Assembly (NCBI RefSeq): GCF_042650645.1
Contig: NZ_JBHSBI010000002.1
Location: 124,001-188,000 of the forward strand
From: Nonomuraea purpurea
Lineage (GTDB): Bacteria > Actinomycetota > Actinomycetes > Streptosporangiales > Streptosporangiaceae
Direction: 5' to 3'
DNA length: 64,000 bases
The translations under genes and the position numbers were made by a program. This document shows positions 7,966 to 16,837 of the stretch, piece after piece. The notes under the pieces are model-generated. The model was given only the letters and a program-made list of their open reading frames with translations, made no database searches and was not told the DNA's origin. Each line of letters begins with the position of its first letter. The first letter of the stretch is position 1.

Positions 7966-9044
7966 TCGGCCCACCCGGCCGAGCCCACCCGGTCGAGCCA
8001 CTCCTCGAAGAAGATCCGCAGCTCCAGCCTGGCCAGCGCCGCCCCCAGACAGAAGTGTGTGCCCAGCCCGAACGCGATGTGCCCGCCCGGCTTCCTGGTC
8101 ACGTCGAAGACGCCGGGATCGGCGAACACCTCGGGGTCCCGGTTGGCCGACCCGTACATGAGCAGCACCTGCTGCCCCGTGGAGATCCGCTGCCCGTGCA
8201 GGGAGGTGTCGCGGGTGGCCGCGCGGCACATGTTGAGAATCGGTGTGGTCCACCTGATGAACTCCTCCACCGCCCCCTCCATCAGCTCACGGTTCTCGCG
8301 CAGCATCCGCCACTGCGCCGGGTGGCGGATGAGGGCGTCGATCGCGGTGGCGATGACCGTCCTGGTGGTCTCGGCGCCGCCGTCGAGCAGCAGCAGGGCC
8401 TCGTTGGCGAGCTGGTCGTCGTCGTAGCCCCCGGCGCACCACAGGGACACCAGGTCGTCCCTGGGCCGGGCCCGGCGTTCTGCGGCCAGCTCAAGCACCG
8501 CCGCGCCGTACTCGACGGCGGCCACGGCGGCCTCGTGGGTGACGTAGCGCAGCCCGCCGCCGGCCACGATCGTGCTCTCCGACCAGTGCTTGAGCCGCGG
8601 CCAGTCCTCGTCGGGGAAGCCGAGCAGCCGGCCGATCACGCGGGCGGGAAGCGGCGCGGCCAGGTCGGCCACCGCGTCCACGGTGCCGTGCTCCAGCGCC
8701 CGGTCGATCAGCTCGACGACAAACTCGCGGATGTGGCCGGAATGGCGCTCACGTACGTGGCGGGGCGTGAAACGGCGGTAGAGGAGGCGGCGGCGCTCGG
8801 CGTGCTCGGGATCGTCCAGGCCGATCATCGACGGCTCGGAGGGCAACTGGGGACGGTAACCGACGGTGCTGGTCCACAGCTTGGGGTCGCGCTCGATGGC
8901 CGCGATGTCGGCGTGGCGGGAGATGCCCCACAGGCCGTTGCCCACGTCGTGATAGGCGGGGGCGTGCTCGCGCAGCCAGGCGTAGACGGGGTCGGGGTCG
9001 CCCGCGTACAGGTCGCCGTCGAGTAAGTCGAGTGAGCCGGTCAC
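7890..9044 (-). CDS. Cytochrome P450
   Basis: A soluble bacterial P450 of 384 residues. The I-helix oxygen-activation motif is GGAETTRT, the K-helix ExxR lies in EEFIRW, and the heme loop FGLGTHFCLGAALARLE carries the cysteine ligand. The frame is open to 9527, but the extension is antisense-like arginine-rich sequence. The GTG at 9044 begins VTGSLDLLDGDLYAGDPDPVYAWLRE, normal for P450s, and overlaps the racemase stop by 4 bp (GTGA), so the two are translationally coupled. It is shorter than the two P450s further right and not close to them. Pairing with an alpha-methylacyl-CoA racemase suggests a lipid or steroid side-chain substrate; this is inference. Confidence 0.92.
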   Translation of the reverse strand: MTGSLDLLDGDLYAGDPDPVYAWLREHAPAYHDVGNGLWGISRHADIAAIERDPKLWTSTVGYRPQLPSEPSMIGLDDPEHAERRRLLYRRFTPRHVRERHSGHIREFVVELIDRALEHGTVDAVADLAAPLPARVIGRLLGFPDEDWPRLKHWSESTIVAGGGLRYVTHEAAVAAVEYGAAVLELAAERRARPRDDLVSLWCAGGYDDDQLANEALLLLDGGAETTRTVIATAIDALIRHPAQWRMLRENRELMEGAVEEFIRWTTPILNMCRAATRDTSLHGQRISTGQQVLLMYGSANRDPEVFADPGVFDVTRKPGGHIAFGLGTHFCLGAALARLELRIFFEEWLDRVGSAGWADQEGPRILPNAFVRGVTSFPITVAG

Positions 9045-10150
9045 GCCAGCACCCCCTGCGCGCGCAGCTTGTCGGCCTCCTCCCGCGACAGGCCCCACTC
9101 CGACAGGTCGTCCAGGCGGGTGGCGGGGGACAGGTCCCGCTCGGGGACGCCGAGCAGGCGGGGCGCGGGGCGCGGCTGGGTGACGCCGCCGACGTCGGCG
9201 AACAGGCCCCTGGCCACGTTGTGGGGGTGGGCGGCGGCCTCGCCCATGGACAGCACGGGCGAGACGCAGGCGTCCGAGCCGTCGAAGACGGTCTCCCACT
9301 CGGCCCGCGTCCTGGTCTTGAACGCCTCGGCCAGGCGGGCCTTCAGCGCGGGCCACTGCGTCCTGTCGTTCCTGTCGGGCAGGTCGGTCAGTCCCATGCG
9401 GGTCACCATCGCCTCCCAGAACTGCGGTTCCAGCGATCCGACGGCCACGTGCAGGCCGTCGGCGGTCTCGTAGGTGTCGTACTGGGGCGCGCCGGTGTCG
9501 AGCAGGTTGGTGCCCTGCGGGCCCCACGCGCCGCTCTGCACGGCCTGGTAGAACATCGAGAACAGGATCGCGGCCCCGTCCACCATGGCCGCGTCGATCA
9601 CCCGGCCCCGCCCGGTGCGCTCCCGCTCGAACAGCGCCAGCAGCACGCCGTAGGCGAGCATGAGCCCGCCGCCGGCGAAGTCGCCGAGGATGTTGATCGG
9701 CGGCGTCGGCTTGTCGCCCTGCCTGCCCAGCATCGACAGCACGCCGGAGATCGCGATGTAGTCGATGTCGTGCCCGGCCGTGGGGGCGAGCGGCCCGTCC
9801 TGGCCCCAGCCGGTCATCCGGCCGTAGACCAGTCGCTCGTTGACGGCGTGCAGGTCCTCGGGGCCGATGCCGAGCCGTTCGGCCACGCCGGGCCGGAACA
9901 CCTCGATCACGACGTCCGCGTGGCGTGCCAGTTCCTTGAACGCGCGAACGCCTTCCGGGGACTTCAGGTCCAGGCCGATCGTGTGTTTGCCGCGGTCCAT
10001 GACGTCCCTGCGCGGCTTGTCGGAGACCGCCTTGACGCGGTCCACCCGCAGCACCTCGGCACCGTGGTCGGCCAGCATCATCCCGGCGAACGGCCCAGGT
10101 GCGAGGCCGGCCAGTTCCAGCACGCGTACCCCGTCGAGCGGACCCGCCAT
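9041..10150 (-). CDS. CaiB/BaiF family protein, probable alpha-methylacyl-CoA racemase
   Basis: A 369-residue family III CoA-transferase-fold protein. The opening GPLDGVRVLELAGLAPGPFAGMMLADHGAEVLRVDR and the segment GHDIDYIAISG, containing the catalytic aspartate region, match alpha-methylacyl-CoA racemases (human AMACR, mycobacterial MCR) better than formyl-CoA transferases. Such enzymes interconvert 2R and 2S methyl-branched acyl-CoAs so that beta-oxidation can act on branched fatty acids or sterol side chains. The ATG at 10150 has AAAGGAG upstream. It is first in an operon with the P450, with a 4-bp overlap. Confidence 0.85.
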   Translation of the reverse strand: MAGPLDGVRVLELAGLAPGPFAGMMLADHGAEVLRVDRVKAVSDKPRRDVMDRGKHTIGLDLKSPEGVRAFKELARHADVVIEVFRPGVAERLGIGPEDLHAVNERLVYGRMTGWGQDGPLAPTAGHDIDYIAISGVLSMLGRQGDKPTPPINILGDFAGGGLMLAYGVLLALFERERTGRGRVIDAAMVDGAAILFSMFYQAVQSGAWGPQGTNLLDTGAPQYDTYETADGLHVAVGSLEPQFWEAMVTRMGLTDLPDRNDRTQWPALKARLAEAFKTRTRAEWETVFDGSDACVSPVLSMGEAAAHPHNVARGLFADVGGVTQPRPAPRLLGVPERDLSPATRLDDLSEWGLSREEADKLRAQGVLA

Positions 10151-10291
10151 TAGGATCTCCTTTGGTGTGGACTCCGCCTCAGTAGAACAACATTCGGTGA
10201 GCTGTGGCAAGCCGCCTTCCCGTCCTTCCGGCGAAGACCTGGGAGGTGTGGGAAACTTGCCCACTGATCGGGTGGTCTACAGGGGTAGGAC

Positions 10292-11833
10292 ATGGTTTCG
10301 GATAGCAACCAGCTCATCGCAGGGCGCTACCAGTTACTGCGCGAACTGGGCCGCGGCGGCATGGGCGTGGTCTGGGAAGGCCGCGACACCTTGCTCAACC
10401 GGCAGGTGGCCATCAAGGAAGTGCTGCTGCCGGACACTCTGTCGCCCGGCGACCAGGAGCGCCAGCTCTTAAGAACCGCACGTGAGGCGCGCACCGCGGC
10501 CAAGCTCAACCATCCGTCCGTCGTCGCGGTCTACGACGTGGTCGAGGAGGGCGGGCGGCCGTGGGTGGTGATGGAGCTGATCCGTCACCCCTCGATCGAG
10601 CAGATCGTGCTCACCTTGGGCGCGCTGCCGGTGCGGGAGGCGGCCGACGTGGGCCGGCAGGTGCTGTCCGCGCTGCGGGCCGCCCACGAGGCCGGGATCC
10701 TGCACCGGGACGTCAAGCCCAGCAACATCCTGATGACCGACGACGGCCGGGCCGTGCTGACCGACTTCGGCATCGCCACGCTCGAGGGCGACCCGTCGCT
10801 GACCAGCACCGGCATGGTGACGGGCTCGCCGAGCTTCCTCGCGCCGGAACGGGTCCGCGCGGCCGACTCCGGCCCCGCCTCCGACCTGTGGTCGCTGGGC
10901 GCCACGCTGTACGCCTGCATGGTCGGACGCTCGCCGTTCGACCGGGGCGACCCGATGGCGACGCTCAACGCGCTGCTCACCGAGGAGCCCGACTACCGCA
11001 GGATCCCGCCGGCCATGCACCCGGTGCTGAAGGGCCTGCTGCAGAAGGAGCCGGAGGACCGCATCGGCGCCGAGGAGGCCGACCGGCTGCTGGCCGCCAT
11101 CGTCGCCTCCAGGCCCGCGCACGCCGACCGGGACGTGCCGGAGAAGAAACCGCGCCGGGGGCGGGGCAGAGCCCTGCTCGCGGCGGCCACGGCGGCGATC
11201 GTGGTGGTCGCGGGCGGCACGGTCGCCTACTTCAGGCTCGCCTCCCCCGCGGAGGGCGCCCCGCGCGCCACCGCCCAGCCCGCCGCCGCGACCAGCCCGC
11301 TTATGCCGGTCACCGCCTCCGCCACGCCGAGCGCGACGCCCACACCCACGCCGACGCCGAGCGTGACCAGGATCGTCCCCGCGGTACGCGCGTGGAAGTC
11401 GCGCGACGGCTGGTCGATCCTGCGGCCGACCGGCTGGAAGGGCGCCCTCCAAGAGGCCAACACCGAGTGGACGCGCAGGGACAGGAACGCCCACCTCGGC
11501 GTCGAGGCCAGCTACTCCGTGGTGGATCCCAATGAGCTCATGCGCAGCTCGGAGGAGACGCTCCGGCAGAACGCCCAGAACGTCGTCGACCGCGGCCGCA
11601 GAAGCGTCGTGCACCAGGGCGCCAAGGCCGTGGAATGGGAGTTCTCCTGGACGGCGGGCCAGGCGGGCGACCCGCGCTGGGCCACGCCGGGCACCCGCTA
11701 CCGCGAGATACGCCGCGCGGTGACCGCCGGCAACACCGCCTACATCGTGTCGTGGACGGTCAGCGAGGCCCAATGGCTGCGTAACAGGGCACTCATGCGA
11801 CAGGTGATCAGTAGCTTTACTGTGAGGGCATGA
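10292..11833 (+). CDS. Membrane Ser/Thr protein kinase (PknB type)
   Basis: A 513-residue eukaryotic-type kinase. The intracellular kinase domain covers residues 10-270, with the glycine loop LGRGGMGVVWEG, ATP-anchoring lysine near 42 (VAIKEV), catalytic HRDVKPSN near 139-145 and DFG at 158-160. A basic juxtamembrane region precedes one transmembrane helix near 294-314. A Pro/Thr-rich linker leads to an extracellular domain of about 150 residues (WSILRPTGWKGAL to the end) that is not PASTA; similar tails are found in actinobacterial kinases with unknown ligands. It stands alone, divergent from the racemase operon. Confidence 0.93.
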   Translation: MVSDSNQLIAGRYQLLRELGRGGMGVVWEGRDTLLNRQVAIKEVLLPDTLSPGDQERQLLRTAREARTAAKLNHPSVVAVYDVVEEGGRPWVVMELIRHPSIEQIVLTLGALPVREAADVGRQVLSALRAAHEAGILHRDVKPSNILMTDDGRAVLTDFGIATLEGDPSLTSTGMVTGSPSFLAPERVRAADSGPASDLWSLGATLYACMVGRSPFDRGDPMATLNALLTEEPDYRRIPPAMHPVLKGLLQKEPEDRIGAEEADRLLAAIVASRPAHADRDVPEKKPRRGRGRALLAAATAAIVVVAGGTVAYFRLASPAEGAPRATAQPAAATSPLMPVTASATPSATPTPTPTPSVTRIVPAVRAWKSRDGWSILRPTGWKGALQEANTEWTRRDRNAHLGVEASYSVVDPNELMRSSEETLRQNAQNVVDRGRRSVVHQGAKAVEWEFSWTAGQAGDPRWATPGTRYREIRRAVTAGNTAYIVSWTVSEAQWLRNRALMRQVISSFTVRA

Positions 11834-11891
11834 CCGAGCTTGTCGAGGGCATCAGTAAGCAACCAATCATGAGGCCGACGAAGGAGGGCTC

Positions 11892-12860
11892 ATGAGTCCC
11901 TGGAACCTTCTCGCCCTGCCTCCGCTGCCCGAAGAGCTCATCCGCCACCTGCTCGCCCCGCTCGGCGATCAGGTGGCGGTGTGCGTGCCGGCGGAGCGTG
12001 ACAGGGACGCGCTGCTCGCGGCGCTGCCGAAGGCGGAGATCGTGCTCGGCGACTGGACGGGCACGCTCGTCATGGACGCCGAGGCGGTCGCCGCCGCGCC
12101 GCTGCTGGCGTTCGTGCAGCAGCCGTCGGTGGGCGTGGACGGCCACGACCTCGACGCCCTGGCGGCCGCCGGGGTGCCGCTGGCCAACACGCCGGGCGTC
12201 AGCGCCGCCGCGGTCTCCGAGTGGTGCCTGGCCGCCGCGTTGTCGTTGTCGCGCAAGCTGGGCGCCGCCGATGCGGCCGTACGCGCGGGCGAGTGGCCCC
12301 AGCAGGGGCTGCAGCCGTACGAACTGCACGGTCGCCGCGTCGGCGTCGTCGGATACGGCTCGATCGGCGCCTCGTGCGCCAGGATCTTCCGCGCCCTGGG
12401 CTGCGAGGTCTCCTACTGGACCCGCACGCCCCGCGCCGACGCCGGCTTCGAGGACCTGGACACCCTGATCGCCGGCAGCGACGTCGTGGTCGTCGTGATC
12501 GCCCTGTCCGAGGAGACCCGCGGCCTGGTCGACCCGCGCAGGATGAAGCAGGGCGCCCTGCTCGTCAACGCGGCCAGGGGCGGCGTGGTCGACCAGGCGG
12601 CGCTGGCCGAGAGCCTGCGCGCGGGCCGGCTCGGCGGAGCGGCGCTCGACGTGTTCGACGTCGAGCCGCTGCCGGCCGACGACCCGCTGCGCGATCTGCC
12701 GGGTGTCCTGCTCTCGCCGCACGTGGCCGGCGTCACGCCGGAATCCACAAGTCGCCTGCTCACGGCCACTTTGGACAATCTCGCCGCCGCGATAGAAGGC
12801 CGCGAGGTCAACTCTGTACTTAACGGATTAATGTCTACGATCCGTAGAAAGTTTCCGTAA
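11892..12860 (+). CDS. D-isomer specific 2-hydroxyacid dehydrogenase
   Basis: A 322-residue NAD(P)-dependent dehydrogenase reducing 2-keto acids or oxidising D-2-hydroxy acids. The nucleotide-binding motif GVVGYGSIG lies at residues 151-159. The catalytic arginine is expected in NAARGGVVD and the catalytic histidine in LSPHVAGVTPES, with the family glutamate in FDVEPLP. There is a strong ribosome binding site (AAGGAGG) before the ATG. Substrate (glyoxylate, hydroxypyruvate, phosphoglycerate-like) cannot be resolved. A hairpin follows the gene. Confidence 0.88.
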   Translation: MSPWNLLALPPLPEELIRHLLAPLGDQVAVCVPAERDRDALLAALPKAEIVLGDWTGTLVMDAEAVAAAPLLAFVQQPSVGVDGHDLDALAAAGVPLANTPGVSAAAVSEWCLAAALSLSRKLGAADAAVRAGEWPQQGLQPYELHGRRVGVVGYGSIGASCARIFRALGCEVSYWTRTPRADAGFEDLDTLIAGSDVVVVVIALSEETRGLVDPRRMKQGALLVNAARGGVVDQAALAESLRAGRLGGAALDVFDVEPLPADDPLRDLPGVLLSPHVAGVTPESTSRLLTATLDNLAAAIEGREVNSVLNGLMSTIRRKFP

Positions 12861-12867
12861 TCACCTT

Positions 12868-12888
12868 CCAGGTGCGCGTTTCACCTGG
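12868..12888 (+). terminator. Hairpin after the hydroxyacid dehydrogenase gene
   Basis: Arms CCAGGTG (12868-12874) and CACCTGG (12882-12888) with a 7-nt loop lie just after the stop codon. It separates this gene from the fatty-acid methylation pair. Confidence 0.5.
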
Positions 12889-12993
12889 CACTATGAACAG
12901 TTTTCGTGTCTTTAACGACCCCGCTCTATTCCGGGTCGCCCGAGGGAGATACGGTCTTACGGACGATCTCTGCCAGCTCAAGGGGGTGCTTTC

Positions 12994-14355
12994 GTGACGA
13001 CGACGATGTCGACACACCAGAGGGCCGTAGAGCAGATCCGGCAGTCCTACGCCGAGATCCCCGGTGACGCCGCGCCCCGCCTGGCCAAAGCCACGTCCAA
13101 CCTGTTCAGGTTCCGCGACTCGGGCAAGAGCGCCAAGCTGTCGGCCAGAGACCTCGACGAGGTCATCAGCGTCGACCCCGAGACCATGACCGCCGAGGTC
13201 CAGGGCATGACCACCTACGAGCACCTGGTGGACGCCACGCTGCCGTACGGGCTGATGCCCTACGTGGTGCCGCAGCTCAAGACCATCACCCTCGGCGGCG
13301 CCGTGACCGGGCTCGGCATCGAGTCCACCAGCTTCAGGGACGGCCTGCCGCACGAGTCGGTCGAGGAACTGGAGATCCTCACCGGCGACGGGCGCGTCGT
13401 CGTGGCCCGCGACGACAACGAGCACCGCGACCTCTTCCGCGCCTTCCCCAATTCCTACGGCACGCTCGGCTACGCCCTGCGCATCAGGATCAGGCTCCGC
13501 CAGGTGCAGCCGTACGTGCACCTCACGCACGTCAGGTTCACCGACGCCGCCAAGTGCATGCTGGCCATGCAGGAGATCTGCGACAGCATGGTGCACGACG
13601 GCGAGAACGTCGACTTCGTGGACGGCGTCTACTTCGCCCCGGGCGAGATGTACATCACGCTCGGCCGCTTCGCCGACCGCGCCCCCTACGTCTCCGACTA
13701 CACCGGCATGCGCATCTACTACCAGTCGATCAGGCAGCGCAACCGCGACTGGCTGACCATCCGCGACTACCTGTGGCGATGGGACACCGACTGGTTCTGG
13801 TGCTCGCGCGCGTTCGGCGTGCAGCAGCCGGTGGTGCGCTCGCTGATGCCGCGCCGCTGGATGCGCTCCGACGTCTACCGCCGCCTGGTGGCACTCGACC
13901 GCAGGTACGGCGTGACCGCCCGCGTCGACCGGTGGCGCGGCCAGCCCGTGCAGGAGTCCGTCATCCAGGACGTCGAGGCGCCGATCGAGCGCGGCGCCGA
14001 GTTCCTGGAGTTCTTCCATGACAAGGTCGGCATGACGCCGGTGTGGATGTGCCCCCTGCGCGCGAGCTCGCGCTGGCCGCTCTATCCGCTGGAGCCCAAA
14101 AAGCTGTATGTCAACTTCGGTTTCTGGGGTATGGTGCCGCTGCCGCGGGGGCAGTTCGACGGCTACTACAACCAGCTCATCGAGAACGAGGTGCACGAGC
14201 TCGACGGCCACAAGTCGCTCTACTCGACCTCGTTCTACGCCCGCGAGCAGTTCTGGCGCCTGTACAACGGCGACGCTTATTGGCCGGTCAAGCGGGAATA
14301 CGATCGAAAGGGTCGCCTGCTGGACCTGTACGAAAAGTGTGTACGGGGAAGGTGA
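12994..14355 (+). CDS. tmsA: FAD-binding reductase of 10-methyl fatty acid synthesis (TmsA/BfaB type)
   Basis: A 453-residue FAD-linked oxidoreductase of the PCMH/DHCR24-like group. The FAD-binding part includes VPQLKTITLGGAVTGLGIESTSFRDG and VEELEILTGDGRVVVA. In mycobacteria and other actinobacteria this protein (TmsA, also called BfaB) reduces the methylene intermediate made by the adjacent methyltransferase, giving 10-methyl branched fatty acids such as tuberculostearic acid. The function rests on family plus the tight pairing: the methyltransferase starts 4 bp after this stop. GTG start with AAGGGGG 8 nt upstream. It probably acts on membrane phospholipids. Confidence 0.85.
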   Translation: MTTTMSTHQRAVEQIRQSYAEIPGDAAPRLAKATSNLFRFRDSGKSAKLSARDLDEVISVDPETMTAEVQGMTTYEHLVDATLPYGLMPYVVPQLKTITLGGAVTGLGIESTSFRDGLPHESVEELEILTGDGRVVVARDDNEHRDLFRAFPNSYGTLGYALRIRIRLRQVQPYVHLTHVRFTDAAKCMLAMQEICDSMVHDGENVDFVDGVYFAPGEMYITLGRFADRAPYVSDYTGMRIYYQSIRQRNRDWLTIRDYLWRWDTDWFWCSRAFGVQQPVVRSLMPRRWMRSDVYRRLVALDRRYGVTARVDRWRGQPVQESVIQDVEAPIERGAEFLEFFHDKVGMTPVWMCPLRASSRWPLYPLEPKKLYVNFGFWGMVPLPRGQFDGYYNQLIENEVHELDGHKSLYSTSFYAREQFWRLYNGDAYWPVKREYDRKGRLLDLYEKCVRGR

Positions 14356-14359
14356 GTCG

Positions 14360-15619
14360 ATGGCTCTCGCATCCATCTTTGAGAAGATCGTCAGTGCCGA
14401 CGCCAACATCTCGTTCATGGCGTACGACGGCAGCAAGGCCGGACCCGACGGGGCCGACGTGACCCTTGAGGTCAAGTCCCCCATCGCGGTGGCCTACCTG
14501 GCACACGCCCCTGGAGAGCTCGGCCTGGCCAGGGCCTACATCGCCGGGCACATCGACGTGCACGGCGACATCTACACGCTGCTCGACCGCATGTGGAACA
14601 TCACCACGAACGACCTGAGCACGACCGAGAAGCTCGCCGCCGTGCGCTCGCTCGGCGTCAAACCGCTCCTCATGCGCGTCCCGCCGCCTCCGCAGGAGAT
14701 GCGGCAGAGCGCCCTGGCCCGCCTGGGCTCCCGCCACGCCAAGCAGCGCGACGCCGAGGCCATCCACCACCACTACGACGTCTCCAACCGCTTCTACCGG
14801 TGGGTTCTCGGCCCCTCCATGGCCTACACCTGCGCCGTCTTCCCCGAGGACGGCTCGACGCTGGAGGAGGCCCAGTACACCAAGTTCGACCTGGTGGCCC
14901 GCAAGCTGGGCCTCAAACCGGGCATGCGGCTGCTCGACGTGGGCTGCGGCTGGGGCGGCATGGTCATGCACGCGGCCAAGCACTACGGCGTCAAGGCCCT
15001 GGGCGTGACGCTGAGCAAGCAGCAGGCCGAGTGGGCGCAGAAGGCCATCGTCGAGGCCGGGCTGCAGGACCTGGCCGAGGTCCGCCACATGGACTACCGC
15101 GACGTCGAGGAGGGCGACTTCGACGCGGTCAGCTCCATCGGCCTCACCGAGCACATCGGCAAGGACAACGTCCCGTCCTACTTCGCGTTCCTGTACGGCA
15201 AGCTGCGGACCGGCGGACGTCTGCTCAACCACTGCATCACCCGGCCGACCGGCAAGGAGAAGACGTTCAACAAGGGCGGCTTCATCAACCGCTACGTCTT
15301 CCCCGACGGCGAGCTCGAGTCGGTGGGCTGGCTGGTCCGGCAGATGGAGGACCTCGGCTTCGAGATCAGGCACGAGGAGAACCTGCGCGAGCACTACGCC
15401 AGGACGCTGCGGTTCTGGTGCGACAACCTGGACGCCAACTGGGATGAGGCCGTCCAGGAGGTCGGCATGGGCACGGCCCGGGTGTGGGCTCTGTACATGG
15501 CGGGCTGCATCGTCGGCTTCGAGCGCAACAAGGTCCAGCTCCACCAGGTGCTGGGTGTCAAGCTGGACCGGGCGGGCCACTCCGGGGTGCCGCTGCGGCC
15601 GGCTCGCGCGTGGCCGTGA
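14360..15619 (+). CDS. tmsB: SAM-dependent phospholipid-acyl methyltransferase (TmsB/BfaA type, CFA-synthase family)
   Basis: A 419-residue enzyme of the cyclopropane-fatty-acyl-phospholipid synthase family. The SAM motif LLDVGCGWGG is at residues 191-200, preceded by the family signature HHHYDVSNRFYRWVLG and followed by GVTLSKQQAEWA and GLTEHIGKDN. In the tms/bfa system the enzyme transfers a methyl group to the double bond of oleoyl-type chains, forming a 10-methylene intermediate that the upstream flavoprotein reduces. I favour this over plain cyclopropane synthase because of the adjacent flavoprotein and because 10-methyl C17/C18 acids are characteristic of Streptosporangiaceae. The frame is open upstream to 14108, but the ATG at 14360 follows GGGGAAGG and the tmsA stop. 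Confidence 0.87.
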   Translation: MALASIFEKIVSADANISFMAYDGSKAGPDGADVTLEVKSPIAVAYLAHAPGELGLARAYIAGHIDVHGDIYTLLDRMWNITTNDLSTTEKLAAVRSLGVKPLLMRVPPPPQEMRQSALARLGSRHAKQRDAEAIHHHYDVSNRFYRWVLGPSMAYTCAVFPEDGSTLEEAQYTKFDLVARKLGLKPGMRLLDVGCGWGGMVMHAAKHYGVKALGVTLSKQQAEWAQKAIVEAGLQDLAEVRHMDYRDVEEGDFDAVSSIGLTEHIGKDNVPSYFAFLYGKLRTGGRLLNHCITRPTGKEKTFNKGGFINRYVFPDGELESVGWLVRQMEDLGFEIRHEENLREHYARTLRFWCDNLDANWDEAVQEVGMGTARVWALYMAGCIVGFERNKVQLHQVLGVKLDRAGHSGVPLRPARAWP

Positions 15620-15637
15620 CCCGTTAGGGTTCCCAGG

Positions 15638-16837
15638 GTGCTTCGTGATCTGCGAGGCGTCCGGGTGCCCACCGCGCCGGGCTCGGACCAGCCGATGCTC
15701 CGCCGCCGGCCGTTCGTCGTGCTGGCCTGCGGGCTGCTGATCTGGCAGGCGCTGTTCTTCGCCGTCAGCGGCGGGTTCGGCATCCTGGCCGTGCCCGTCG
15801 CCGCGCTGGTGGCGGGGCCGGTGTTGTGGGCCTGGCACCGGCCCGTGGCCGCGTGGGCGGCCATGACCGCCGCGGCCGTCGTGCCCACCGGCCTGGGGCT
15901 GGTGCTCGACAGCCTGATCGTGCCGCTGCCGTGGTATTTCGACCAGATGCTGGCCCAGTTGCCGGTGATGTACGTGCTGGCGCTGTCGGCCGGCGTGCGC
16001 GTGACGGCCGCCGCATTCGTCCTCACGCTCGCCGCCGGGGCCGCCGTGGCCCTGCCGCAGGACATGGAGCCGGACCGGCTGGCCAGAGGGCTGTTGTCCT
16101 GGGCGCTGGCCCTGCTGACGGCGGTGATTCTCGGCTACGCCAGGCGGGTGCGGCGGCTGGCCACCTTACGCGTCGCCGAGGAGGTCGGGCGGCTGCGCAT
16201 CCTGGAGGAGCGGGCGCGCATCGCCAGGGAACTGCACGACGTGGTGGCCCACCACATGTCGGTGATCGCGGTGCGGGCAGCGAGCGCGCCGTACCGCATC
16301 CCGGGCGGGGTGAACGAGGAGGTGGCGCGGGAGTTCGCCGACCTCAACGCCGCCGCCCGCGCCTCCATCCAGGACATGCGCCACCTGCTCGGCGCGCTGC
16401 GCGGCTCCGGCGACGCGCCTCGGTCGCAGGGGCCTCAGACCGAGCCACAGCCGGGGCTGGACGACCTCGGCAAGCTCGTGGAGTCGGTGCGCCGCGCGGG
16501 CGTGCCCGTCCGGTTGTCGGCCGCCGACCTGGAGCTGTCGCCGGTCCAGTCCGTCACCGTGTACCGGGTCGTCCAGGAGGCGCTGAGCAACGTCGTCCGT
16601 CACGCGCCGGCCGCCGAGACCACGGTCACCGTCGCCGCCGCCGATGACCGCGTCACGGTGGAGGTGGAGAACCGGCCCCCGCGCCGTCCGGCCGCCCCCG
16701 CGCCCGCGGGATCGGGGCTGGGGCTGATCGGCATGCGCGAGCGGGTGGCGGCGCTGGGCGGGCGGCTCACGACGGGAGCGACGGACGAGGGCGGCTTCGC
16801 CGTACGCGCGGAACTGCCGAGGGGAGACGGTGGATGA
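15638..16837 (+). CDS. Sensor histidine kinase (NarL/DesK type)
   Basis: A 399-residue membrane kinase. The N-terminal half holds about five or six hydrophobic helices (residues 25-170) with very short loops, so it probably senses a membrane or lipid state rather than a periplasmic ligand. HisKA_3 dimerisation follows, with the phospho-accepting histidine near 200 in ARELHDVVAHHMSVIA, and a HATPase domain with GSGLGLIGMRERVAALGG at the end. It overlaps the response regulator by 4 bp. It starts 19 bp after tmsB, but a TAGGGT hexamer at 15625-15630, 7 nt before the GTG, suggests its own leaderless promoter. Confidence 0.9.
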   Translation: MLRDLRGVRVPTAPGSDQPMLRRRPFVVLACGLLIWQALFFAVSGGFGILAVPVAALVAGPVLWAWHRPVAAWAAMTAAAVVPTGLGLVLDSLIVPLPWYFDQMLAQLPVMYVLALSAGVRVTAAAFVLTLAAGAAVALPQDMEPDRLARGLLSWALALLTAVILGYARRVRRLATLRVAEEVGRLRILEERARIARELHDVVAHHMSVIAVRAASAPYRIPGGVNEEVAREFADLNAAARASIQDMRHLLGALRGSGDAPRSQGPQTEPQPGLDDLGKLVESVRRAGVPVRLSAADLELSPVQSVTVYRVVQEALSNVVRHAPAAETTVTVAAADDRVTVEVENRPPRRPAAPAPAGSGLGLIGMRERVAALGGRLTTGATDEGGFAVRAELPRGDGG

